From NCBI GenBank assembly GCA_030705665.1, contig JAUZQA010000031.1:1-14511 (forward strand): a stretch of DNA of 14,511 nucleotides, read 5' to 3'. This document shows, piece by piece, positions 1-6,947 of the stretch. The position numbers were made by a program, and so were the translations under genes. Source of the DNA: Bacillota bacterium. GTDB taxonomy: Bacteria; Bacillota; Bacilli; Bacillales_B; DSM-18226. Position 1 is the stretch's first letter. Each line of letters starts with the position of its first letter. The notes under the pieces are model-generated. The model was given only the letters and a program-made list of their open reading frames with translations, ran no database searches and was not told the DNA's origin.

Positions 1-156
1 CCAAATGAAGAAATCGGCCGTCAAGTTCTTGATGCATACTTTAATTTAAAGAAACAGCGTCAGCAAGCGGGTCAATTGAGCCCTTCATCAGTAAATTCAG
101 TTCAAAATGCTGGCACTTCCCAAGGAACTCCACAAAATAGCTCACAAGGTCAATAG
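1..156 (+). CDS. pbpA: Penicillin-binding protein 2A-type transpeptidase, C-terminal end only (partial)
   Basis: The window opens inside a gene read in frame 1 and ending at the TAG at 154-156, giving the last 51 residues. The remnant starts with a helical stretch (VLDAYFNLKKQ) of the kind that ends class B PBP transpeptidase domains. It then becomes a Ser/Gln/Asn-rich, low-complexity tail, typical of the extracytoplasmic C-terminus of these proteins. The catalytic motifs lie outside the window. Identification rests mainly on synteny: in B. subtilis pbpA (yqgF) lies immediately upstream of pstS. Class B PBPs cross-link peptidoglycan during cell elongation. The helix is only suggestive, so another exported protein is possible. 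Confidence 0.6.
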   Translation, partial: PNEEIGRQVLDAYFNLKKQRQQAGQLSPSSVNSVQNAGTSQGTPQNSSQGQ

Positions 157-162
157 CTTACA

Positions 163-198
163 AAAAAACACTTGTCTCAATTGAGGCAGGTGTTTTTT
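163..198 (+). terminator. Rho-independent terminator of the upstream PBP gene
   Basis: An A-rich 5' arm followed by CACTTGTCTC pairs with GAGGCAGGTG followed by a run of T, around an AATT loop at 179-182. There are two G-T wobbles, and the stem ends in six T residues (193-198). It lies directly after the stop codon at 156 and separates this gene from the pst operon. Confidence 0.88.
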
Positions 199-270
199 CA
201 TATTAATTGCACATATTAATAACACTTCCTTTCGACAAAAGGTGAGCTTCGTTAATAGAAATATGTCAAT

Positions 271-344
271 TTACGTAGGATTTACACACATTTACAAAAC
301 CTTTACAAACCATTAAAACTGGGTTAACACTCAGCCTTTATTCT
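271..344 (+). promoter_or_regulatory. Pho box array and promoter of the pst operon
   Basis: Six TTAACA-like hexamers start at 271, 282, 292, 303, 313 and 324: TTACGT, TTACAC, TTACAA, TTACAA, TTAAAA and TTAACA. Successive starts are 11, 10, 11, 10 and 11 bases apart, so all fall on one face of the helix. This matches the known Bacillus PhoP recognition pattern, direct TT(A/T/C)ACA repeats with roughly 5-base spacers. A candidate -10, TATTCT at 339-344, lies ten bases after the last repeat and there is no convincing -35, as usual for PhoP~P-activated promoters. The implied start is near 351. Regulation by PhoPR is inferred from the motif and the downstream genes. Confidence 0.82.
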
Positions 345-397
345 AAGTATGTAAGGAAAAACAAATTAAAACAAAAACCTTAGGGGGAATTAAAGTA

Positions 398-1324
398 ATG
401 AAAATGCTTAAGAAGTTCGGTCTGCCAATGGTAATTGCAGCATTAATGGTTGTGATGGCTGCATGTGGCGGAGGAACATCAAACAAAACAACAAACGATA
501 CGGCAAAGAACGATAACAATAATGCAAAAACAGAACAAAAAGCTAATCTTTCCGGCTCATTAGTTCTTTCTGGTTCAACTGCATTACAGCCTTTAGCATC
601 TGCGGCAGCTGAACAATTTATGAATACAAACTCAAAAGTAAGCATTCAAGTAAATGGCGGCGGATCTGGTACAGGCCTATCACAGGTTTCTCAAGGCGCT
701 GTTCAGATTGGTAACTCCGATGTATTTGCTGAAGATAAAAATATTTCCGGCCTTGTTGATAATAAAGTTGCTGTAGTTGGTATGACAGCTGCTGTTAATC
801 CAAAGGTTGGCATTACTGACATCAAAAAAGCCGATTTAATTAAAGTGTTTACTGGTAAAATCACAAACTGGAAAGAGCTTGGCGGTCCAGATCAAAAAAT
901 TACCCTTGTAAACCGTCCTGAATCATCAGGAACTCGTGCAGTATTTAATAAATTTGCTCTTGACGGTGCAACACCTGCAGAAGGTATTACAGAAGATGCT
1001 TCAAACACTGTTAAAAAGATCATTTCTGAAACACCTGGTGCAATTGGTTATCTGGCACTTTCATACTTTACTGATAACACAGTTACGCAAATGTCAATTG
1101 ACGGTGTGAAAGCTACACCAGAAAATATTCAATCAGGTAAATTCCCTGTTTGGGCTTATGAACATATGTATACAAAAGGTCAACCTACTGAAGTTGAAAA
1201 AGCATTCCTTGACTACATGATGAGCAGTGAAGTTCAAAATACCATTTTACCAAAACAAGGATATCTGCCTGTAACAAAAATGAAAGTACAACGTGACGCA
1301 ACTGGAAAGTTGACAAATAAATAA
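398..1324 (+). CDS. pstS: Phosphate ABC transporter substrate-binding lipoprotein PstS
   Basis: This is the high-affinity phosphate-binding lipoprotein of the Pst importer, anchored on the outer face of the membrane. The 308-residue product has a basic, hydrophobic signal peptide ending in a lipobox (M-A-A-C, Cys23), then a Gly/Asn/Lys linker to about residue 50. The mature domain carries PstS phosphate-contact motifs: GSTALQP, the Gly-rich GGGSGTG followed by IGNSD, FTGKITNWKELGG, and RPESSGTR. The ATG at 398 follows an AGGGGG ribosome binding site at 382-388. It is the first gene of the operon, directly downstream of the Pho box array, and is followed by a stem-loop that may raise its transcript level over the distal genes. 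The length is normal for the family. Confidence 0.96.
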   Translation: MKMLKKFGLPMVIAALMVVMAACGGGTSNKTTNDTAKNDNNNAKTEQKANLSGSLVLSGSTALQPLASAAAEQFMNTNSKVSIQVNGGGSGTGLSQVSQGAVQIGNSDVFAEDKNISGLVDNKVAVVGMTAAVNPKVGITDIKKADLIKVFTGKITNWKELGGPDQKITLVNRPESSGTRAVFNKFALDGATPAEGITEDASNTVKKIISETPGAIGYLALSYFTDNTVTQMSIDGVKATPENIQSGKFPVWAYEHMYTKGQPTEVEKAFLDYMMSSEVQNTILPKQGYLPVTKMKVQRDATGKLTNK

Positions 1325-1338
1325 ATGTTTTAATTAAG

Positions 1339-1368
1339 CGGGGTAAGTGTGATTAAGCATTTACCCTG
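1339..1368 (+). other. Intercistronic stem-loop between pstS and pstC (not a typical terminator)
   Basis: The bases GGGTAAGTG at 1341-1349 pair with CATTTACCC at 1358-1366, with one G-T wobble and an eight-base loop. The stem extends outward by C1339-G1368 and a G-T wobble. The hairpin is followed by TGTTATGACG rather than a T-run, so readthrough into pstC is expected. Post-transcriptional processing that leaves pstS mRNA in excess is reported for the B. subtilis pst operon. A protective or attenuating role here is inferred from position and structure. Confidence 0.7.
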
Positions 1369-1401
1369 TTATGACGTAATAATAGGGGTGTTTACTTTTT
1401 T

Positions 1402-2322
1402 ATGGAAAGATTGGCTCCTGCAAAGGACAGATTATTAAAATCTGAGAAAAATTGGATGAATGGGGAAGTAAGAGGAAAGATTATTGTTTTTGCATGTGCG
1501 ATTATTATGATTGCAACCACAATTTCGATCACGATATTCCTTGGACAAAAAGGATTAGCGGCATTTATTAAAAACGGTGTAAGTCTTATTGAGTTCTTAA
1601 CCAGTACAATGTGGAATCCTTCAAATCAGCCAAAACCATTATTCGGGGCTTTGCCATTTATTTTTGGATCATTCGCTGTAACTTTTTTATCAGCCCTCAT
1701 TGCAGCTCCATTAGGTATTGGCGCAGCGATTTTTATGACAGAAATCGCGCCATCATGGGGAAGAAAAGTATTACAGCCGGTTATAGAGCTTTTAGTAGGG
1801 ATCCCTTCTGTAGTTTATGGATTCATCGGGCTTACAGTGTTGGTTCCGTTTGTAAGGACTCATATTGGCGGATTGGGATTTAGTCTCTTGTCAGGAATGA
1901 TTGTCCTTTCAATTATGATACTGCCTACCATTACTACAATTGCAACAGATGCTATGAGTTCTCTTCCAAATTCGCTTAGGGAAGGTTCCTATGCACTTGG
2001 TGCAACCCGATGGCAAACCATTCGGAAAGTCTTGGTGCCCGCAGCAATGCCGACACTTTTAACTGCCATAGTTTTAGGGATGGCAAGAGCTTTCGGCGAG
2101 GCATTGGCAGTTCAAATGGTCATCGGGAATGTTAGTAAATTTCCGCACAGTATATTAGACGCTTCTGGAACTTTGACTACGATCATTACTTTAAATATGG
2201 GGAATACAACATTTGGAAGTATTGAAAACAATGTACTTTGGTCAATGGGATTAATTCTCCTTGTTATTTCATTTGTCTTTATCATTCTCATCCGCTATCT
2301 CTCTTCAAGGAGGAAATTTTAA
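1402..2322 (+). CDS. pstC: Phosphate ABC transporter permease PstC
   Basis: One of the two inner-membrane permease subunits that form the phosphate channel with PstA. The 306-residue product has a hydrophilic N-terminus of about 25 residues and then about six membrane segments. It carries the binding-protein-dependent permease signature after residue 190 (EGSYALGATRWQTIRKVLVP), which docks onto the PstB ATPase. Other recognisable stretches are PVIELLVGIPSVVYGFIGL and GMARAFGEALAVQMVIGN. The sequence closely resembles B. subtilis PstC as I recall it. The ATG at 1402 has only a distant GGGGTG (about 1384-1389), so translation may be weaker than for pstS. The stop codon overlaps the pstA start by one base. 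Confidence 0.95.
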   Translation: MERLAPAKDRLLKSEKNWMNGEVRGKIIVFACAIIMIATTISITIFLGQKGLAAFIKNGVSLIEFLTSTMWNPSNQPKPLFGALPFIFGSFAVTFLSALIAAPLGIGAAIFMTEIAPSWGRKVLQPVIELLVGIPSVVYGFIGLTVLVPFVRTHIGGLGFSLLSGMIVLSIMILPTITTIATDAMSSLPNSLREGSYALGATRWQTIRKVLVPAAMPTLLTAIVLGMARAFGEALAVQMVIGNVSKFPHSILDASGTLTTIITLNMGNTTFGSIENNVLWSMGLILLVISFVFIILIRYLSSRRKF

Positions 2323-3209
2323 TGAACAGTAAAACAGCTGATCGAATTGCTACAGGAGTCTTTATTGCGATCGCAATTATTATCATTTCCTTACTTGTTG
2401 GTTTATTTTATTTCATTTTAGTGAACGGTGTTAAACAAATTTCTATTCATTTTCTAACATCACCATCGAGTAACTTATTGGCTGGCGGCGGGATTCGGGA
2501 CCAATTATTTAATTCCTTTTATGTTTTATTCATTACCATGCTCATTACCGTCCCGCTAGGTTTAGGCGGCGGGATTTATATGGCTGAATATGCAAAACCC
2601 GGAAAAATAACTGACATTATTCGTTCCTGTGTTGAGGTGTTAGCATCGCTTCCTTCGATTGTTATTGGTATGTTCGGATTATTAATGTTTGTTACTTTAA
2701 CTGGCTGGGGTTATACCATTTTGGGCGGTGCGTTAGCTCTTACAGTTTTTAACCTGCCAGTAATTGTTCGTGTTAGTGAGGATGCGATTCGAACCGTGCC
2801 TCGGGAATTGAAAGAGGCAAGTTTAGGGTTGGGGATTACTCATTGGCATACGATCAAAACAATTTTATTACCTAGTGCGTTTCCTTCTATTTTAACAGGA
2901 GCGATTTTGGCTGCTGGACGTGTATTTGGAGAAGCAGCAGCGTTATTATTTACAGCAGGTTTATCTACACCGAGACTAAATTATCTAGACTGGAATCCAT
3001 TTTCAGCCACATCACCATTAAACGTTTTCCGTCCAGCTGAAACGCTTGCTGTTCATATATGGTCCGTAAATACTCAAGGGCTAATCCCTGATGTTCAACA
3101 AGTGGCAAATGGATCTGCAGCAGTCTTGGTCATTTGTGTTTTAATTTTCAACTTATTAGCTAGAACAATTGGCAGTCTAGTTTATAAAAAAATGACTGCG
3201 ACAAAATAG
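2322..3209 (+). CDS. pstA: Phosphate ABC transporter permease PstA
   Basis: The second permease subunit of the Pst importer, partner of PstC. Starting at the ATG at 2322 gives 295 residues. This start has an ideal AAGGAGG at 2307-2313, eight bases away, and shares one base with the pstC stop (TAATG). The upstream in-frame extension to 2238 lies inside pstC and lacks such a site. About six membrane segments are visible, with PstA hallmarks: GGGIYMAEYAKPGKITDIIR, the SLPSIVIGMFG loop, and the permease-ATPase coupling helix (LKEASLGLGITHWHTIKTILLP) followed by GRVFGEAAALLFTAG. The overlap implies translational coupling with pstC and equimolar synthesis. Confidence 0.95.
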   Translation: MNSKTADRIATGVFIAIAIIIISLLVGLFYFILVNGVKQISIHFLTSPSSNLLAGGGIRDQLFNSFYVLFITMLITVPLGLGGGIYMAEYAKPGKITDIIRSCVEVLASLPSIVIGMFGLLMFVTLTGWGYTILGGALALTVFNLPVIVRVSEDAIRTVPRELKEASLGLGITHWHTIKTILLPSAFPSILTGAILAAGRVFGEAAALLFTAGLSTPRLNYLDWNPFSATSPLNVFRPAETLAVHIWSVNTQGLIPDVQQVANGSAAVLVICVLIFNLLARTIGSLVYKKMTATK

Positions 3210-3224
3210 GAAGCAGGTGAGGAT

Positions 3225-4028
3225 ATGGAGACCGCGATAATAGAAAAACCTGATGCAATCGAATTGATGCAAAGTGAAAATATATTAAAAGTGAATAATT
3301 TGGAAATCTATTATGGTGAAAAGCGTGCAGTAAACGGTATTTCCATGGATATTGAAAAAAATTCCATCACCGCTCTTATTGGCCCCTCTGGATGTGGAAA
3401 GTCGACATTTTTACGCAGCATAAATCGTATGAATGACTTAATTCCAGGAGCAAGAGCAGTGGGGGAAATCATTTATGAGGATTTAAATATTTTGTCCCAT
3501 CAAATAGATGTAGTTGCACTGCGAAAAGAAATTGGAATGGTTTTTCAAAAACCAAATCCATTTCCAAAGTCGATTTATGAAAATATAACACATGCCTTAA
3601 AGTTTTCTGGAATTAGAAAGAAGAAGGTACTCGATGAATTAGTGGAAGAAAGTTTGAAAAAAGCTGCTCTGTGGGATGAAGTGAAGGACCGTCTTCATAC
3701 ATCGGCACTATCCCTTTCCGGCGGACAGCAGCAGCGCTTGTGTATTGCAAGAACGATTGCAATGAAACCAACAGTGATTTTGCTGGATGAACCTTCTTCT
3801 GCCCTTGATCCGATTTCAAATTCAAAAGTGGAAGAGCTGATTGTTGAATTAAAAGAGGATTATTCCATTTTAATTGTTACCCATAATATGCAGCAAGCAT
3901 CACGGATATCGGATAAGACAGCGTTCTTTCTTAGCGGCGATCTAATTGAATTTGATACAACTGAGAAGATTTTTACAAATCCTGCTGCCGCAAAAACGGA
4001 AGAATACATCTCAGGAAGGTTTGGATAA
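3225..4028 (+). CDS. pstB: Phosphate ABC transporter ATP-binding protein PstB (first copy)
   Basis: Cytoplasmic ATPase that energises phosphate uptake through PstC/PstA. The 267-residue product has a complete nucleotide-binding domain: Walker [10 protein letters not shown] at 53-61, a Q-loop in [10 protein letters not shown], the ABC signature LSGGQ at 164-168, Walker B VILLDE at 184-189 followed by PSSALDP, and a switch histidine in VTHNMQQ. It ends with the PstB-typical YISGRFG. Compared with the second copy it carries about ten extra N-terminal residues. The ATG at 3225 is preceded by AGGTGAGG. It corresponds by order to B. subtilis pstBA. Two PstB paralogues in one operon is a known Bacillus arrangement; whether they form homo- or heterodimers cannot be told from sequence. 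Confidence 0.95.
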   Translation: METAIIEKPDAIELMQSENILKVNNLEIYYGEKRAVNGISMDIEKNSITALIGPSGCGKSTFLRSINRMNDLIPGARAVGEIIYEDLNILSHQIDVVALRKEIGMVFQKPNPFPKSIYENITHALKFSGIRKKKVLDELVEESLKKAALWDEVKDRLHTSALSLSGGQQQRLCIARTIAMKPTVILLDEPSSALDPISNSKVEELIVELKEDYSILIVTHNMQQASRISDKTAFFLSGDLIEFDTTEKIFTNPAAAKTEEYISGRFG

Positions 4029-4040
4029 GGAGGCTAAGTA

Positions 4041-4814
4041 GTGTCAGCATTAACAGTAACCAACCAGGTTTTTGATGTAAAGGATTTGAATTTGTGGTAT
4101 GGGGAGCACCATGCCTTAAAAAATATAAATTTTCCTATCAATAAGAAGGAAGTTACCGCAATGATCGGGCCTTCTGGATGTGGAAAATCAACGTTTATTA
4201 AAACGTTGAACTTAATGATTAAAACAATTCCCAATGTAAAATTAGCTGGCGAAATCATTTTTAATGAAAAAAATATTTTAACTGATAAAATTGATCTCGT
4301 AGAGCTTCGAAAAAATGTAGGTATGGTTTTTCAAAAGGGAAACCCTTTTCCGCAATCTATTTTTGATAATATAGCCTATGGCCCTAGAATTCATGGCATT
4401 TCGAATAAAAAGGAACTTGAAGGTATTGTTGTAAAGGCATTAATGGATGTTGGTTTATGGGATGAAGTAAAGGACCGCTTACACGGACCTGCAATGGGGC
4501 TCTCAGGAGGACAACAGCAAAGGCTTTGTATTGCAAGAGCGCTTGCTACCAAGCCGGATGTAGTGTTAATGGATGAACCAACCTCTGCTCTTGATCCAAT
4601 CTCTACTTTAAAAATAGAAGAGATGATTTTACAGCTTAAGGAAAAGTATACAATTGTCATTGTGACACATAATATGCAGCAGGCAGCCCGGGTTTCTGAT
4701 AAAACTGCTTTCTTCTTAATGGGAGAATTAGTTGAGTTAGACTCGACGGCAACGATTTTTTCTCATCCTGCAGATGAACGTACTGAAGGATATATTACAG
4801 GAAGATTTGGCTAA
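4041..4814 (+). CDS. pstB: Phosphate ABC transporter ATP-binding protein PstB (second copy)
   Basis: A second complete PstB ATPase of 257 residues, 12 bases downstream of the first. Motifs are Walker [10 protein letters not shown] at 43-51, [20 protein letters not shown], Walker [28 protein letters not shown] and a terminal YITGRFG. The start is GTG at 4041, supported by AAGGAGG seven bases upstream in the short gap. The two copies share motif spacing and C-terminal ends but differ throughout, so this is an old tandem duplication rather than a recent one. By order it corresponds to B. subtilis pstBB. The substrate assignment rests on operon context and the PstB-specific C-terminus. Confidence 0.95.
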   Translation: MSALTVTNQVFDVKDLNLWYGEHHALKNINFPINKKEVTAMIGPSGCGKSTFIKTLNLMIKTIPNVKLAGEIIFNEKNILTDKIDLVELRKNVGMVFQKGNPFPQSIFDNIAYGPRIHGISNKKELEGIVVKALMDVGLWDEVKDRLHGPAMGLSGGQQQRLCIARALATKPDVVLMDEPTSALDPISTLKIEEMILQLKEKYTIVIVTHNMQQAARVSDKTAFFLMGELVELDSTATIFSHPADERTEGYITGRFG

Positions 4815-4829
4815 TTGGGGTGAGCGAAC

Positions 4830-5498
4830 ATGTTAATGAAAAATACAAGATCAAATTTTGACAGCAATTTAAATGAACTGAAAAAACTTCTTTTAGAAAT
4901 GGCGTATAAAGGTGAAAATGCCGTAAAGGAATCGATTCAAGCTTTAATTAATCAAGACTTGGAAAAAGCACAGCAAATTATTGATGGGGACAATGAAATT
5001 GATCGCCTTGATCATATGATAAATGATAAAGCAATTTTGCTTATCGCTAAGGAATCTCCGGTTGCAACAGATTTGCGAAAAATCATTGTCGCCATTAAAA
5101 CTTCAGCTGAAGTTGAGCGGATTGCCGATAATGCAGTAAACATTGCAAAAGCGGTTCAGCATATCGGGAAGGAAAAACTGATAAAGGATATTATTGATAT
5201 CCCCAAAATGAAGGATTTGGCCTTAGATATGTTATCAGATTCTTTAACTGCTTATTATGGTGATGACGTCATCATTGCAAAGAAATGTGCGGAAAAGGAT
5301 GATAAAGTGGATGAAATGTACGGTGAATTAATTAGGGAGTTATTTGGGTATTTGCCGGAGAATCCACAGGCGCTAACTCAAATTACTGAATTAGCCTATA
5401 TATGCCGATACATCGAAAGAATTGCTGATCATTCAACAAACATTGCCGAAAATGTGATTTTTCTGGTTACCGGTAAACGGCTAGATTTAAATGCTTAA
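4830..5498 (+). CDS. phoU: Phosphate signalling complex regulator PhoU
   Basis: PhoU links the Pst transporter to control of the Pho response and of phosphate uptake. The 222-residue, all-helical product shows the expected internal duplication: each half contains an ERIAD motif, ERIADNAVNIA (E96 to D100) and ERIADHSTNIA (E196 to D200). These supply the E-x3-D metal-cluster ligands of the family. There is no signal peptide or membrane segment, consistent with a peripheral cytoplasmic protein. The ATG at 4830 has GGGGTGAG five bases upstream; an in-frame ATG at 4836 is a weaker alternative. It is the last gene of the operon, 15 bases after pstB and just before a strong terminator. From memory, the B. 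subtilis pst operon lacks this gene. Confidence 0.94.
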   Translation: MLMKNTRSNFDSNLNELKKLLLEMAYKGENAVKESIQALINQDLEKAQQIIDGDNEIDRLDHMINDKAILLIAKESPVATDLRKIIVAIKTSAEVERIADNAVNIAKAVQHIGKEKLIKDIIDIPKMKDLALDMLSDSLTAYYGDDVIIAKKCAEKDDKVDEMYGELIRELFGYLPENPQALTQITELAYICRYIERIADHSTNIAENVIFLVTGKRLDLNA

Positions 5499-5502
5499 AA
5501 AG

Positions 5503-5540
5503 AAATGATGCTAAAGCGGCTGCTTAGCATCATTTTTTTT
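5503..5540 (+). terminator. Terminator of the pst-phoU operon, possibly bidirectional
   Basis: AATGATGCTAA (5504-5514) pairs with TTAGCATCATT (5524-5534), extended inward by GC/GC around a GGCT loop with one bulged A. The run of eight T residues at 5533-5540 follows. The reverse strand also has a U-rich tract after the same hairpin, so it could terminate the convergent gene ending at 5577 too. Confidence 0.92.
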
Positions 5541-5576
5541 CGGGTCCATTAAAGACCGCTTTTCTCTGAATCCAGT

Positions 5577-5945
5577 TCAATCTTTTTGTGTCCCTATATC
5601 CGCATAGTCGTTTAAAATATTATAAACGTCGGTTGTAGAAAGAGAGGATTGATTGGCAATTTGTTCAATAGATTTTCCTTGTTGAGCTAATGAAATTACC
5701 TGATTTTTAATGATTTCATGGATATCCCTCGTGTTTTTTAATCCCGTTGTGAAGGGATCCTCACTTACCAAAAGTTCCTCCTCTAATATTCCTAACCTCT
5801 GTTTCATCTGATATATTTCTTGAACATGCTGTATGGTAAGCTGATCAACCTCTTCTTTTAATTCCTTATATGGATCCTTTTGAAAAAAAGAAATAAGAAA
5901 GAGTATAAGGGATAAACCTAGTAGCACCATCATGATTATGCCCAT
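5577..5945 (-). CDS. Small membrane-anchored protein with coiled coil and C-terminal HTH-like motif
   Basis: A 122-residue protein of unassigned function. One N-terminal membrane segment (about residues 2-21) is followed by a charged heptad-like region (about 24-60, ELKEEVDQL to LGILEEELL) likely to form a coiled coil. The C-terminal part (about 83-115) reads like a helix-turn-helix: QGKSIEQIANQSSLSTTDVYNIL. This TM/coiled-coil/HTH-like plan resembles the motility protein SwrB and related DUF6115-type proteins, but it is shorter and not in a flagellar operon, so no function is assigned. The start at 5945 has GGGGTG six bases upstream. It is convergent with phoU, shares its terminator region, and has its own candidate promoter at 5979-6007. 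Codon use looks native. Confidence 0.75.
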   Translation of the reverse strand: MGIIMMVLLGLSLILFLISFFQKDPYKELKEEVDQLTIQHVQEIYQMKQRLGILEEELLVSEDPFTTGLKNTRDIHEIIKNQVISLAQQGKSIEQIANQSSLSTTDVYNILNDYADIGTQKD

Positions 5946-5972
5946 TAAAACACCCCAAAATAATTTATCGAT

Positions 5973-5989
5973 AATGATAGTTTATCATT
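5973..5989. promoter_or_regulatory. Perfect palindrome, candidate operator
   Basis: AATGATA and TATCATT form a perfect seven-base inverted repeat around GTT. It overlaps the candidate -10 of the minus-strand gene starting at 5945. The half-sites resemble those of Fur-family operators (TGATAATnATTATCA), but the centre is two bases too short for a canonical Bacillus Fur box. The binding protein is therefore unknown. Confidence 0.45.
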
Positions 5990-6007
5990 CTACGTTTCAT
6001 TTTTCGA
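5979..6007 (-). promoter_or_regulatory. Candidate sigma-A promoter for the minus-strand coiled-coil/HTH gene
   Basis: On the minus strand a -35-like TCGAAA (6007-6002) and a -10-like TAAACT (5984-5979) are separated by 17 bases. Each matches four of six consensus positions. The start codon lies about 35 bases further on. The -10 falls inside the palindrome at 5973-5989, which would allow repression. Confidence 0.4.
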
Positions 6008-6067
6008 TTTAAGTTTAAAGAATGAAAGATTATTGTCGAAAAATATTGAAGGAGATTTAAAAAAACA

Positions 6068-6202
6068 ATGTCGAAAACACGGCTGGTAAAGGAAAATAAA
6101 AAATATTTTTAAGAAAAGTTTATTTGTCATAAGGTGAAAGCAAGATACGACAAAATGCGTTTATTGTATGGTTTGATTCGAGATGGTAACATTAAAGTGT
6201 AA
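6068..6202 (+). pseudogene. Possible micro-ORF interrupted by an in-frame stop
   Basis: From an ATG at 6068 the frame reads 14 sense codons (MSKTRLVKENKKYF), a TAA at 6110-6112, then continues open for 29 codons in the same frame to a second TAA at 6200-6202. Ignoring the internal stop, the product would be a basic 43-44 residue peptide ending in LLYGLIRDGNIKV. An AAGGAG at 6049-6054 lies 13 bases upstream, further than ideal. It may be a decayed small gene, a real 14-residue leader peptide, or chance in AT-rich DNA. I do not recognise a family. Confidence 0.25.
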
Positions 6203-6211
6203 ATAATACAA

Positions 6212-6241
6212 ATATAATGATAATTCTAACATATAATGATA
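6212..6241 (+). repeat. Tandem 11-bp direct repeat containing two TATAAT boxes upstream of the DUF4912 gene
   Basis: ATATAATGATA occurs at 6212-6222 and again at 6231-6241, offset by 19 bases. Each copy holds a perfect -10 (6213-6218 and 6232-6237), but neither has a good -35. They lie just upstream of the DUF4912 cassette and are the best promoter candidates for it. In the rest of the 5946-6272 gap I see only the palindrome, the promoter for the minus-strand gene and the possible micro-ORF; there is no RNA gene. Confidence 0.45.
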
Positions 6242-6272
6242 CGTTGCAAATGTGAAAAGGGTGAAGGAAAAA

Positions 6273-6947
6273 ATGATGAAAATGACAGAAGATCGTGACT
6301 TTCAAAAAATAGCAGAGGATTTAAACCTATCAATTGAAAGTGTCCAATCCTATTGGGAAATTTGGAAAGGCAACAAGGAAACAGCTTCAGGAAATGAAGA
6401 AAATAATCAAACAAAATTACAGAATGAAGTTACCTCACAAGCTATTCCACCAGTAATTGAATTCCCTCAGATAAGTGGGAAAATGCAGGCAAAGCTCATA
6501 CCGCCTCGAAAAGCTATTTTTTTCTGGGATTCATCTGATCTGCCAAAACAATTATTTAAATTCTATTTTAACATTAGTTTTGATGATCTTGTTCAAGTAA
6601 TTCGTATTTACGATGTCACTCAAATTCAGTTTAATGGCCGAAATGCCCATCATTTTTACGATATTCCAGCTCCATATCGGCAAGGTTATTGGATAGTTAA
6701 AGGGCTTTTCTCTAATCGAAGCTATTTAGCAGAAATAGGGGTGAAATTAACCAGTGGAGATTTCTTTCCGCTGTTAAGATCAAATTTGATTAGAATACCA
6801 AAGCTTGAAACGGTTCTTCATAATGAGTTTTTTCAGGATCTATCTCAGTTATACCGGGAAGAGGAGCAACAACCGAAATGGCGGGAATTTGTTAGTACCT
6901 ATAGTTATTATCTAGAGAATAGCAATGGCGGAGGAAAAAATGACTGA
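6273..6947 (+). CDS. DUF4912 domain-containing protein
   Basis: With the ATG at 6273 the product is 224 residues. That start has AAAGGGTG/GAAGG upstream; a GTG at 6252 would add seven residues but has no such site. A short helical N-terminus (about 8-32, DFQKIAEDLNLSIESVQSYW) resembles a small helix-turn-helix or UBA-like fold. It is followed by a polar linker and the DUF4912 domain at roughly 75-195. Its hallmarks here are the aromatic start AIFFWDSSD, IRIYDVTQIQFNG, GYWIVKG, YLAEIGVKLTSGDFFPLLRSN and RIP. There is no signal peptide or membrane segment. The biochemical role is unknown, but from memory the domain often neighbours GT4 glycosyltransferases and GH57-type glucan enzymes. The 3' end overlaps the next gene by eight bases, so the two are probably translationally coupled. 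Confidence 0.82.
   Translation: MMKMTEDRDFQKIAEDLNLSIESVQSYWEIWKGNKETASGNEENNQTKLQNEVTSQAIPPVIEFPQISGKMQAKLIPPRKAIFFWDSSDLPKQLFKFYFNISFDDLVQVIRIYDVTQIQFNGRNAHHFYDIPAPYRQGYWIVKGLFSNRSYLAEIGVKLTSGDFFPLLRSNLIRIPKLETVLHNEFFQDLSQLYREEEQQPKWREFVSTYSYYLENSNGGGKND

Noticed and set aside
343..645. Minus-strand ORF opposite the 5' end of pstS
   Set aside because: It is antisense to the lipoprotein signal and mature domain of a clearly identified gene, and its translation shows no domain.
1611..1883. Second plus-strand reading frame inside pstC
   Set aside because: It is a +1 shadow of a conserved permease gene, with no ribosome binding site or family resemblance.
5973..5989. Canonical Fur box
   Set aside because: The half-sites look similar, but the centre has three bases where the consensus has five, and the neighbouring gene is not an iron gene. 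It is kept only as an unassigned palindrome.
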